DNA of 64,000 bases from the NCBI GenBank assembly GCA_021202015.1, contig JAJQDV010000042.1, positions 1-64,000 on the forward strand, read 5' to 3'. Both the position numbers and the translations under genes were made by a program. Position 1 is the first letter of the stretch. Each line of letters starts with the position of its first letter. Under the pieces are notes generated by a model that was not told the DNA's origin, ran no database searches, and worked only from the letters and a program-made list of their open reading frames with translations. Below are positions 21,201 to 30,554 of this stretch, one piece after another. The DNA comes from Clostridiales bacterium. Lineage in GTDB: Bacteria; Bacillota; Clostridia; Lachnospirales; Lachnospiraceae.

Positions 21201-22703
21201 ATGAAAAAGAAAATGATATTTTACAGAAAAACAGCGGCAATGGGTCTTGCATTGATGCTCGGTGTGGGGTTGACGGCCTGCGGAAGTACGACGGATGTTT
21301 CAGAAACAGATGATGTGGAGCTTTCGGCGGACAGCGGGTCTGATGCGGAGGAAACCGGAGAAACACAATCACAGACCGGGAGTGCGTCTCTCGGCATTCC
21401 CATCGGGGCGGAACATAAGATTATCGTGGGATATACGCTGGAACAGACAGGTACATTTGAAAATGTCGACGGTATTGGCACGATGGGGAATACGCTGGTA
21501 CTGATCGGCGCTGATGAGCGGGTGACGCCGATTATGAATAACGGCAGCCAGGCGCAGACGGTGGAAGCCTGTATGTATCTGGGTAACGGATATTATGTCC
21601 TTCAGAACGATTCCTCTGACATAAATTCCTGTGCATTGTACCGCGCGGACGGAGAACAGCTCATTCCGTTTGAGGCAGCGGACATTTCGTGGCTTACATC
21701 TGCGGTTGACTATAACAATGACACGGCGGATCAGCGTTATCTGGAAATCATATACTGTACCGGAGAAACGGACGATGTGGATGAGGCGTTTTTTTACCAG
21801 ACGGACAGTCTGATGTCCATGTGGGCCGATGAGGATGATCTGCTGTACACGGGTTACGCAAAAATATATGATACAGAGCAGGAACGGTTTGTAGAAGGAG
21901 TGGAAGTGACGAACTCTGATCTCTATGCTGCTCAGGCGTGCGGCAACAGTCTGGTTATAGAAGACGAGGAAGGCGTGGCGAGACTGTATGATTCGAATGG
22001 AAATGTTCTGCTGGAAAAAGAGGGCCTGGATGCTGTCGGATATGGATATGCAGTTTTTTATGATGGGGATTCCAGAGAGGTGTACGATGAGAACGGTTCC
22101 TGGCGATTTACAACAGATGACACAATCAGTACGCTTGACAGTACGAGCGGTTATATGGAAGATTTTCTGGATGCGGGAGAAATCGTTCTGGTGGATATAG
22201 ACGGGAATGAAGTCCTCTCAGGTTATGAGAGTTATTACGAGGAGCGATACGGTTTGTTTTCCGTGGAAAACGATGGTACACAGATGATTGTGAATTCTGA
22301 CGGTGAGGTTCTTGCTTCCGCTGAAACAATCTCGGATATTATTTCCGGATATTATTTTTATGGTGATTATGAAAATTATACAATCGTGGGACCGGAAGGC
22401 GTTCTCCTGGAAGGGGTAGATTCAACGGATTATATGGCGGCAGTAAACGGAACATCTGCTTTTGTCATCAATAACGGCGAATTTTCTCTCGGACTGGAGG
22501 GAGAGTTCTGGAAAGGGATTGTTAACGGAATGATTGCGTCGGAATCAGATGCAAGCGGATATTATGGTGTGTTTGACCTTTTCACCGGTACACAGCTGCT
22601 GGATTATACTTATGATGATATTTACAGCACGGGAGATTATCTGTATGCCGGAAAGGACAATACATGGACGATTTATAAGATTGTTCCGGTGTATGGGGAA
22701 TAA
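21201..22703 (+). CDS. Uncharacterised lipoprotein
   Basis: 500 aa; signal peptide with lipobox (GVGLTAC|GSTTDVS), acidic Ser/Asp-rich linker; no recognised domain. Confidence 0.85.
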   Translation: MKKKMIFYRKTAAMGLALMLGVGLTACGSTTDVSETDDVELSADSGSDAEETGETQSQTGSASLGIPIGAEHKIIVGYTLEQTGTFENVDGIGTMGNTLVLIGADERVTPIMNNGSQAQTVEACMYLGNGYYVLQNDSSDINSCALYRADGEQLIPFEAADISWLTSAVDYNNDTADQRYLEIIYCTGETDDVDEAFFYQTDSLMSMWADEDDLLYTGYAKIYDTEQERFVEGVEVTNSDLYAAQACGNSLVIEDEEGVARLYDSNGNVLLEKEGLDAVGYGYAVFYDGDSREVYDENGSWRFTTDDTISTLDSTSGYMEDFLDAGEIVLVDIDGNEVLSGYESYYEERYGLFSVENDGTQMIVNSDGEVLASAETISDIISGYYFYGDYENYTIVGPEGVLLEGVDSTDYMAAVNGTSAFVINNGEFSLGLEGEFWKGIVNGMIASESDASGYYGVFDLFTGTQLLDYTYDDIYSTGDYLYAGKDNTWTIYKIVPVYGE

Positions 22704-22899
22704 ACATTACTGCGCGTTCAGTGTAATATGCGGAAGATCAGTTACTATATTTCCACGCCTCTGAGTGGCAGCGGGGGGACTTTTACAGAATATAAACGGT
22801 AAGATGGAAGGAGAGGATGGTATAGCTGGACACTTGTAACGGGGTGTAAATTCTGATAATTCAGCAGACTTTACACCCGGTTTATACGGTTACAAAATG

Positions 22900-23055
22900 T
22901 CAGGAGATATCTTTTTTGTCACTGAGAGTAGCTTCTTCGATAACGCGTTTGATCAATTCCAGCGCTTTTTCAGAATTGTTGCTTTCGAGTAATGTCTCTA
23001 AAGACAGTAAAACTGTTAATAATTCCAATCGGGTCATATTTTCCGCCTCCGTCAT
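22900..23055 (-). CDS. Small acidic hypothetical protein (51 aa)
   Basis: Reverse strand reads MTEAENMTRLELLTVLLSLETLLESNNSEKALELIKRVIEEATLSDKKDIS*. Confidence 0.55.
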   Translation of the reverse strand: MTEAENMTRLELLTVLLSLETLLESNNSEKALELIKRVIEEATLSDKKDIS

Positions 23056-23325
23056 AATATCACCGCCTCTCTGATCAGGATGTAATCATTATAGCGGTTT
23101 TGTCAGGGGGTGTAAAGCCTGTTCAGTTATCAACGTACGAAAAATAATAAGCATTTTCACTTGGGAGCTGCCCCAAAATAACATGAGCATATCGTGATTG
23201 AATGTTGAAGATCGGTTGGTTAGTTCCGCTATTCAGAATCCGGGAAAGAACAGAATATAATTATTATAACCCAGAACAATGCAAGAATGAATAAAAAATT
23301 TATAAAATTTATATGAGGAGTATTT

Positions 23326-24900
23326 ATGGATATTAATAATTCAAAAGCAGTAAAGGCAGTTGTTTATCAAAAGGGTGCGTTTCTTACCAGACATGTGAAA
23401 GCCGAACTCCATAAAGGGTCGAATACGGTGTGCATTGAGAGTCTGTCCGATTCGATTGTGGCTGAGACGATACAGATTGCCATGTCCCGGGGTCTGTCCT
23501 GCAGCCAGGTAGTATATGACCCGGTTTTTAAAAAAGATAAAAAACCGAATCAGGAAACGGCTGTTTCGAAAGAAGACAAGGAACTTATAAGAAGAAAGGT
23601 CGGATTGCAGCATCAGATGGCGGCTGCAAGAACAAGTTTTGAGATGCTCCCAGGCAAAGAATTGTTCCGGGATAAGAAAGACTGGGAGAGTAAATCGCTG
23701 AATGATTTCCTGGATTTTCTGGATTTTCTTGAAAAAAAGAGAGTGGAATTATTGAATCGAATCACAGACTGTGAGGAAGAAATTCGTGAAATCGACAGTC
23801 AGATAAAAAAACGGTCTGAAAAAGAAAATCCTTCTTCGGCCGGCATGACCGGCGTGATCCGCATGGAAGTAGAAGCGGCTGAGGAAGGGGAATTTTCTTT
23901 TGAAATCTTATATTATGACAGGGAAGCCAGATGGGAACCTTTTTATGATATACAGATTCACGGTCTGAGCGAACCGGCTGACATTATGCTGAAAGGAAGA
24001 ATTATACAGAATACAGGAGAAATATGGGAAAACATTGACCTGACGCTTTCTACGGGGAATCTGCAGCAGTCCAATAACCAGCCGGAATTGATACCCTGGG
24101 TTTTGAGACCGGCTGTGTTTCCGGCAGTACCTCCCATGCAGGCAGCACACGCGAGGCCTCTTTACATGGAAGCGCCACAGGCAATGGAAGAAACCACTGT
24201 GTTGGATGAGGCAACCATGCTTCTGGAACCGAATGTAACGGAAAAATCCGGGGCTGCGCGGAATCACAGAAAAGAAAATTCATATAAGAAAAATCAGACT
24301 TCTGTGGAATACGATGTGGCCGGAACGGTTCGTATTGAATCCGGCGGGAAAGGGGATATCGTACAGATTCTATCGGTCGAACATGAAGCAGAGTATGTCT
24401 ATTATGTCACCCCGAAGGCAGAGTGCAGCGCGTTTCTGATGGCGAGAATCAAAAAAAGAAAAGATTATCATTTGATAGAGGCGGATGCCAATATTTTTCT
24501 GGAAAACCGGTATGTCGGAGCGACACATATCGGAAAAGAAGATGAGACAGATGAATATAGGATTTCTCTTGGCCGGGATCGCGATATTTATGTGGAGCGT
24601 CGGAAATTAAAACAGCAGCAGTCACAGAACCTGATGGGGAACCTTATCCGAAAAGATTTTTCTTACCAGATGCGCGTACGGAACCGGAAAACGGAACGTG
24701 TACGCGTGCTTGTAAAGGATCAGATTCCGATTACGACGGATGAAAAAATACATGTGGACGTTGTGAACCAGTCTAACGCATATCTGGATGAAAAAACCGG
24801 TATGCTTTCCTGGGAGAGGGATATGTCCGGGGATGAAGAGTGGGTGATTAATCTTTCATTCCGGGTGAGCTGGCCGAAAAACTATTCGTTTTCGATGTGA
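23326..24900 (+). CDS. DUF4139/DUF4140 (MuiA-like) domain protein
   Basis: 524 aa; N-terminal VVYQKGAFLTRHVKAELHKGSNTVCIESL..., EVEAAEEGEFSFEILYYDREARWEPFYDI, C-terminal VKDQIPITTDEKIHVD. Confidence 0.85.
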   Translation: MDINNSKAVKAVVYQKGAFLTRHVKAELHKGSNTVCIESLSDSIVAETIQIAMSRGLSCSQVVYDPVFKKDKKPNQETAVSKEDKELIRRKVGLQHQMAAARTSFEMLPGKELFRDKKDWESKSLNDFLDFLDFLEKKRVELLNRITDCEEEIREIDSQIKKRSEKENPSSAGMTGVIRMEVEAAEEGEFSFEILYYDREARWEPFYDIQIHGLSEPADIMLKGRIIQNTGEIWENIDLTLSTGNLQQSNNQPELIPWVLRPAVFPAVPPMQAAHARPLYMEAPQAMEETTVLDEATMLLEPNVTEKSGAARNHRKENSYKKNQTSVEYDVAGTVRIESGGKGDIVQILSVEHEAEYVYYVTPKAECSAFLMARIKKRKDYHLIEADANIFLENRYVGATHIGKEDETDEYRISLGRDRDIYVERRKLKQQQSQNLMGNLIRKDFSYQMRVRNRKTERVRVLVKDQIPITTDEKIHVDVVNQSNAYLDEKTGMLSWERDMSGDEEWVINLSFRVSWPKNYSFSM

Positions 24901-25148
24901 TGGCGATGGTTAGAGGGAGTGATTCTGAAGCAGAGCAGTTCTGACATACAGGAAAAATCCAGCATAAAAAAGGAAAAACGAAGTGATAAAGCGGGGGCTG
25001 CCGCCGGAATAATTTTGTTGTGATATATAACAAAATTATTCCCGGCGAAGAAGATTTCTTGTGAAAAAGAACAAATTTTGTTTTTGCTCTTGCTTTTTCC
25101 GTGAAATTGTACTATTTTATTTACATGACATAAGCAGGCAAAGAACAA

Positions 25149-25181
25149 GGGCGTTCCGTTTTATGGAATGCCCTTTTTTCT
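25149..25181 (+). terminator. Intrinsic terminator-like hairpin upstream of glutamine synthetase
   Basis: AGGGCGTTCCGTTTTATGGAATGCCCTTTTTTC. Confidence 0.65.
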
Positions 25182-25241
25182 TTTGCCGGACCTGAGTACT
25201 TTTAAGGGGATATATTTGAAACAGAAAGAGAGGAGTAAAAA

Positions 25242-27356
25242 ATGAGCGAGTATTTCAATGTATCTGAGATTTTCGGCGAGTACGTGTTTAACGATTCCGC
25301 CATGCGGGCGCGCCTGCCGAAGAAAGCGTACCAGAAGCTTCGCGAGGCGATGGAGGACGGCACGGAGCTGGATCCGGCCACCGCGGATATCATTGCCCAT
25401 GAGATGAAGGAGTGGGCGATCGAGCAGGGGGCGACCCATTACACACACTGGTTTCAGCCGCTGACCGGCGTTACCGCTGAGAAGCATGATTCCTTTATCA
25501 CATCTCCGGACGACGGAGGAAAGGTGCTGATGAGCTTTTCCGGCAAGGAGCTGATCAAAGGTGAGCCGGATGCTTCGTCCTTCCCTTCCGGAGGATTGCG
25601 CGCCACCTGCGAGGCGAGAGGTTATACCGCCTGGGACTGCACGTCCTACGCTTTCGTAAGGCATGATGCCGCAGGCGCGACACTCTGCATTCCCACCGCG
25701 TTCTGTTCCTATACGGGCGAGGCGCTGGATCAGAAGACGCCGCTGCTCCGTTCCATGCAGGCGATCAGCGAGCAGTCGATCCGTCTGCTGCGGTTATTCG
25801 GGAATACCTCATCCAAAAAGATTATTCCTTCTGTCGGACCGGAGCAGGAATACTTCCTGGTCGACCGTGAGAAATATTTAAAGAGAAAAGACCTGATTTA
25901 TACCGGCCGCACCCTGTTCGGCTCCATGCCGGCCAAGGGTCAGGAGATGGACGATCATTATTTCGGAGCGATCCGTCCCCGCATCGCGGCGTTTATGAAG
26001 GATGTGAATGAGGAGCTGTGGAAGCTGGGCGTTCCGGCCAAGACACAGCACAACGAGGTTGCTCCGGCGCAGCACGAGCTGGCGCCGATCTACGAGACCT
26101 GTAATCTGGCCGTGGATCACAACCACATGGTCATGGAGGTCCTGAAGAAAAAGGCAAACGAGCACGGCCTTCAGTGCCTGCTTCACGAGAAACCGTTTGC
26201 CGGCGTCAATGGTTCCGGCAAACATAACAACTGGTCCATCACGACGGACGACGGCATCAACCTTCTGGATCCGGGTGACACCCCGCATGAGAATCTGCAG
26301 TTCCTGTTGGTGCTGACCTGCATCCTGAAAGCGGTTGACCGCCATGCGGATCTGCTGCGCGAATCCGCTTCCGACGTCGGAAATGACCACAGGCTCGGCG
26401 CGAATGAGGCGCCGCCGGCGATCATCTCCATCTTCCTCGGAAATCAGCTGGACGATGTGATCAATCAGCTTACGAGCACCGGTACGGCGACGCATTCCCT
26501 CGAGGGCGAAGTGCTGCACACCGGTGTGGATACCCTGCCGGATTTCATGAAGGACGCGACAGACCGGAACCGGACCTCGCCGTTCGCGTTTACCGGCAAC
26601 AAGTTCGAGTTCCGTATGGTCGGCTCCCAGGATTCCATCTCTCAGCCGAACGTGGTGCTGAACACCATCGTAGCCGAGGCTTTCCAGGAGGCCTGTGATG
26701 AACTGGAGGCTGCGGATAATTTTGAAAAGGCGCTGCATGATCTGATCAAGAAGCAGGCGATCGAGCATCAGAGAATTATCTTCAACGGCGACGGCTATGC
26801 GCAGGCATGGGTCGAGGAAGCCGAGCGGAGAGGTCTCCCGAATATCACGAACATGGTGGACGCCATCGGATCGCTTACGACGGATAAGGCAGTGAAGCTG
26901 TTCGAGAAGTTCGGCGTGTTTACCGAGCCCGAGTTGAAATCCCGTGCGGAGGTTCTGTACGAGAATTATGCGAAGTCCATCAACATTGAGGCAAGGGCCA
27001 TGATCAACATCTCACACAAGACCCTGCTTCCGGCAGTGATCAAATACATAACCTCACTTGCGGACTCCATCAATTCCGTGAAATCCGCCTGCGACTGCGA
27101 AATCAGCGTTCAGGTTGAGCTGCTGACGGAAGGCTCCGCGCTGCTGTCCGATGCGAAGGTCGCGCTCTCGAAGCTGGAGGAAGTGACGGATAAGGGCCTT
27201 GCCATGGAAGAAGGCAAGGAGCAGGCGGAATATTACAGGGATGTGGTAAGAGCCGCCATGGCGGAGCTTCGCGCGCCGATTGATAAGCTGGAGCTCATCG
27301 TCGATAAGAAGATGTGGCCGATGCCGTCCTACGGCGACCTGCTTTTCGAAGTTTAA
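25242..27356 (+). CDS. glnN: Type III glutamine synthetase
   Basis: 704 aa; THYTHWFQPLTG, KHDSF, SFPSGGLRATCEARGYTAWDCTS, GVPAKTQHNEVAPAQHELAP, NGSGKHNNWS. Confidence 0.95.
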   Translation: MSEYFNVSEIFGEYVFNDSAMRARLPKKAYQKLREAMEDGTELDPATADIIAHEMKEWAIEQGATHYTHWFQPLTGVTAEKHDSFITSPDDGGKVLMSFSGKELIKGEPDASSFPSGGLRATCEARGYTAWDCTSYAFVRHDAAGATLCIPTAFCSYTGEALDQKTPLLRSMQAISEQSIRLLRLFGNTSSKKIIPSVGPEQEYFLVDREKYLKRKDLIYTGRTLFGSMPAKGQEMDDHYFGAIRPRIAAFMKDVNEELWKLGVPAKTQHNEVAPAQHELAPIYETCNLAVDHNHMVMEVLKKKANEHGLQCLLHEKPFAGVNGSGKHNNWSITTDDGINLLDPGDTPHENLQFLLVLTCILKAVDRHADLLRESASDVGNDHRLGANEAPPAIISIFLGNQLDDVINQLTSTGTATHSLEGEVLHTGVDTLPDFMKDATDRNRTSPFAFTGNKFEFRMVGSQDSISQPNVVLNTIVAEAFQEACDELEAADNFEKALHDLIKKQAIEHQRIIFNGDGYAQAWVEEAERRGLPNITNMVDAIGSLTTDKAVKLFEKFGVFTEPELKSRAEVLYENYAKSINIEARAMINISHKTLLPAVIKYITSLADSINSVKSACDCEISVQVELLTEGSALLSDAKVALSKLEEVTDKGLAMEEGKEQAEYYRDVVRAAMAELRAPIDKLELIVDKKMWPMPSYGDLLFEV

Positions 27357-27397
27357 TACCGGTAGCTATCTAATCCCCTTAGTTAGTATACATCAAA

Positions 27398-27440
27398 GGG
27401 AAGGAGCCGGAGAGAAATCTCCGGCTCCTTTCATCATATA
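27398..27440 (+). terminator. Intrinsic terminator after glutamine synthetase
   Basis: AAGGAGCCGGAGAGAAATCTCCGGCTCCTTTC. Confidence 0.7.
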
Positions 27441-27733
27441 AGATCGTTCTCCGCACTTCATTTATTTTTTCCTTTGAATACTATCTATCAGTATTCGGGA
27501 AATAAAATTTTGACAGAACGATACTCGACAACCATCACTGACTGTGTTATAGTGTACTTATTCATAAAACACATTGTTGATTCTAAAATTCCATCATGTG
27601 TTCTGCGTTCCGTCCGCCGGTTCTCGGCGCGGGATGTCTTGAATCCGGCTTTTCGCCAGTTACAACAATTTTAAACAGATGCAGACAGGCGGAAGGGCCA
27701 ACCTCCTGCCTGCAAAAAAGACAGGAGGAGAAG

Positions 27734-29029
27734 ATGAAAGAGAGCAACAACAGAATATGTGAACCTGAAATCAGGCAGGCATCAGGCTGCGGATTTGCAA
27801 TAGATTCTGTGGATGATGACAGTCATGTTAAGGATTCCGCGAACGACGATGGCGATCAGGGTGAGTATTCTTCGAATACTTCCGGGGGTTCTGTACGGGA
27901 CATAAACAGCAAGCGGATTTTTGAAGATCCGGTTCTCTGTGCGCAGTTTCTTCGGGATTATGTCGATGTTGACGAGCTGAAGAATGTCAGCCCGGACGAC
28001 ATCCAGGATGTCTCGGCGCGCTATCACCCGTATCTTGGCGTTGAATTTCAGTCAGATACCGTGAACCGAATACGGCTGTATGATGAGGATGGGAAAGAGG
28101 CAGAAGAACCGCTCTACCTGGTCTCGCTGATCGAGCACAAGAGCGACGTGGACTATGATGTGGCGATGCAGATTCTGAGATATATGGTCTGCATCTGGCA
28201 GGATTACGCGAAAGAAGAGAACCGTCGGAAAGAGCATGTCTCAAAGCGGAAATACTTCCGATATCCGCCGATTCTGCCGATCGTCTACTATGAAGGGGCG
28301 GCAAAATGGACGGCGGGCATGCATCTGCGTGACAGGATCCGAAAAGGCAGTGCATTCGGCAGCTACATACCGGATTTTGTATATGAGGTCGTCCGGAATC
28401 ATGATTATACAAATGCACAGCTTCTGGAACAGCAGGACGAGATATCCCTGCTCATGATGATCAACAAGATTCAGAATACGGAGGATTTCCGGGAGTTCTG
28501 CCAGACATCGCCGGAGGCGGTGAACCATATTCTGGAGAATACGACGCCATCTATTCGCCGTACGATTCGGGATACGCTGTACAGCCTGCTGATGAAGATG
28601 AATATGCCGGTAGAGGAAGCAAATGAGTATGCAGAATCGGTGGAGGAGTGTCGGATGGGATATTTGTTTGAGAATATGGAGAAGATAGATATACAGGCGG
28701 AACGACGGTATGCCGCGCAGGCCAGGCAGGAAGCAGATGCGGCAAAACAGGAAGCAGATGCGGCAAACCGGGAAGCAGATGCGGCAAAACAGGAAGCAGA
28801 TGCGGCCAGGCAGGAAGCAGATGCGGCGGAACGAAGAGCAGATGCGGCGGAACGAAGAGCGGATGCGGCGGAGCAGAAAACGGAAGCGGCAGCTGCCCGG
28901 GGTGCCGAGCGGTTATTACTTTCTCTGATCGAGGCCAAATTGGCGAAAGGTAAGACCGAGGAACAGATCGCCGAGGATCTTCTGGAAACACCTGATCGCA
29001 TCCGCGAGCTCCGGAATAAAATCAAATAA
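27734..29029 (+). CDS. Rpn-family recombination-promoting nuclease / putative transposase (PD-(D/E)XK)
   Basis: FEDPVLCAQFLRDYV, VEFQSDTVNRIRLYDEDGKEAEEPLYLVSLIEHKSDVDYDVAMQILRYM, PPILPIVYYEG; Rpn/YhgA-like; RBS AGGAGG. Confidence 0.85.
   Translation: MKESNNRICEPEIRQASGCGFAIDSVDDDSHVKDSANDDGDQGEYSSNTSGGSVRDINSKRIFEDPVLCAQFLRDYVDVDELKNVSPDDIQDVSARYHPYLGVEFQSDTVNRIRLYDEDGKEAEEPLYLVSLIEHKSDVDYDVAMQILRYMVCIWQDYAKEENRRKEHVSKRKYFRYPPILPIVYYEGAAKWTAGMHLRDRIRKGSAFGSYIPDFVYEVVRNHDYTNAQLLEQQDEISLLMMINKIQNTEDFREFCQTSPEAVNHILENTTPSIRRTIRDTLYSLLMKMNMPVEEANEYAESVEECRMGYLFENMEKIDIQAERRYAAQARQEADAAKQEADAANREADAAKQEADAARQEADAAERRADAAERRADAAEQKTEAAAARGAERLLLSLIEAKLAKGKTEEQIAEDLLETPDRIRELRNKIK
28730..28891 (+). 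repeat. In-frame 21-bp tandem repeats (heptad coiled coil) in Rpn gene
   Basis: Repeated GAAGCAGATGCGGCAAAACAG-type units encoding (Q/R)EADAA(K/R/E) about 8 times. Confidence 0.9.
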
Positions 29030-29044
29030 CAAAAAGGAAGGATC

Positions 29045-29815
29045 ATGAAATATTCAGAAAACGGAATTCAATATCATCTCGGCATTCAGGCCGGTGATGT
29101 GGGAAAATATGTGATCCTGCCGGGGGATCCGAAGCGCTGCGTGAAGATCGCGGCGCACTTTGACAATGCACGTCTCGTGGCGGACGTGCGTGAGTTTACT
29201 ACTTATACGGGATATCTGGACGGAGAGAAGGTCAGTGTGACATCCACGGGGATTGGCGGCCCCTCGGCCGCGGTCGCGATGGAAGAGCTGGCGCGCTGCG
29301 GCGCAAAAACATTTCTCCGCGTGGGCACCTGCGGCGGAATGCAGGAGAAGGTGAAGAGCGGGGATCTTGTGATCGCGGCCGGAGCGGTGCGGATGGAAGG
29401 AACCGGTAAAGAATACGCGCCCATTGAGTTCCCGGCCGTGGCAGATTTTCAGGTCGTGTCGGCTCTGATTCGGGCGGCGGGCGAACTGGGTCATAGAGCG
29501 CATATCGGCGTGGTACAGTGCAAGGATTCTTTTTACGGGCAGCATGAGCCGGAAATCATGCCGGTCGGATATGAACTGACCCGGAAGTGGGAGGCGTGGA
29601 AACGGATGGGATGCCTGGCCTCCGAGATGGAGTCTGCCGCGCTGTTTGTTGTCGCGGCGTATTTGGGCGTCCATGCCGGAACGGTGCTGCTGACGGTGGC
29701 GAACCAGGAACGTGAGCGGCTGGGGCTTGAGAACCCGGTCGTGCATGATACGGAAGCGGCGATCGCGACGGCGGTACGGGCGCTCAGGATGCTGATCGCG
29801 GAAGCGCATTCTTAA
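29045..29815 (+). CDS. udp: Uridine phosphorylase
   Basis: [56 protein letters not shown]. Confidence 0.93.
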   Translation: MKYSENGIQYHLGIQAGDVGKYVILPGDPKRCVKIAAHFDNARLVADVREFTTYTGYLDGEKVSVTSTGIGGPSAAVAMEELARCGAKTFLRVGTCGGMQEKVKSGDLVIAAGAVRMEGTGKEYAPIEFPAVADFQVVSALIRAAGELGHRAHIGVVQCKDSFYGQHEPEIMPVGYELTRKWEAWKRMGCLASEMESAALFVVAAYLGVHAGTVLLTVANQERERLGLENPVVHDTEAAIATAVRALRMLIAEAHS

Positions 29816-29869
29816 AAACGCTGAAAGCTGTAGCCGATGCTGCCTTGCCGAAACAGAGTTCCGGACCGG

Positions 29870-30220
29870 TTAATTCTCTTCTTCCAGCTCATTTACCATC
29901 TGAATATAATGCGATACGATCTGCTGCAGATGATCCAGCCTGTCCGGCGGGCATGTGCGGATCAGTGCGGTCAGAGGCGTGTAGTTGTCATCCCCCGTGC
30001 TCGGACCGAACAGGAGATAATCGGTGGAGGCCGAGAGAGCGGCTGCGATTTTACTAAGGGTGGCAAGAGACATATTTTTAGAGCCGAGTTCTATGTCGTA
30101 GCAGAAACGGGGCGTGATGTCTGCAAGCTCGGCCAGTTTTTCGCGGGTGTATCCCTTTAAGATACGCTGTTCTTTGATACGCTGTCCCATCAGGACGGCG
30201 TCTGATTGTCTTATCTTCAT
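29870..30220 (-). CDS. XRE-family transcriptional regulator
   Basis: HTH: MGQRIKEQRILKGYTREKLAELADITPRFCYDIELGSKNMSLATLSKIAAALSASTDYLLFG. Confidence 0.93.
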   Translation of the reverse strand: MKIRQSDAVLMGQRIKEQRILKGYTREKLAELADITPRFCYDIELGSKNMSLATLSKIAAALSASTDYLLFGPSTGDDNYTPLTALIRTCPPDRLDHLQQIVSHYIQMVNELEEEN

Positions 30221-30415
30221 AATTTTGCGCTCTTTCTTTTAAAGTATTATCATTATTTACTGATTTTTGATTTTTTCTGCGGTACTGCGGATATTTGTCC
30301 ATTTCCTGGATAAAAACCTGTTATGAAACTGCAGGATACTGGTAAAAAATATCCGGATACGAACATTTTACTGATAATCTCTGTGTTAAAATACGAACCG
30401 ATAAGGGATATATTG

Positions 30416-30444
30416 TTGACTAACAGTTCATATTGTCATATAAT
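30416..30444 (+). promoter_or_regulatory. Predicted sigma-A promoter of T7SS operon (TTGACT-17 nt-TATAAT)
   Basis: TTGACT 30416-30421, 17-nt spacer, TATAAT 30439-30444; first ORF ATG at 30555. Confidence 0.8.
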
Positions 30445-30477
30445 GATTTATAATGTGTAAAAAGTTATACCTTATTG

Positions 30478-30511
30478 ATTTCCGCGCGAAGCGCATGAAT
30501 TAAGGGGTGCC
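30478..30511 (-). repeat. 34-bp dispersed repeat (inverted copy of 4657-4690)
   Basis: ATTTCCGCGCGAAGCGCATGAATTAAGGGGTGCC is the exact reverse complement of 4657-4690. Confidence 0.95.
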
Positions 30512-30554
30512 TGGAAGATATACAAATGAGGATAACAGCGGAGAAAATCAATTG

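Noticed and set aside
28730-28891. Possible CRISPR-like array (regular 21-bp periodicity)
   Set aside because: Contiguous in-frame coding repeats with no spacers and no cas genes.
28471-29046. Multiple open frames on both strands across the Rpn tandem repeat (e.g. SAASASCFAASAS)
   Set aside because: 21-bp repeats keep all frames open; only the forward frame has Rpn homology and an RBS.
30507-30554. Upstream GTG start giving MPGRYTNEDNSGENQL extension of FHA protein 1
   Set aside because: Extension lies within the 34-bp dispersed repeat; ATG 30555 with upstream GGAG is more plausible.
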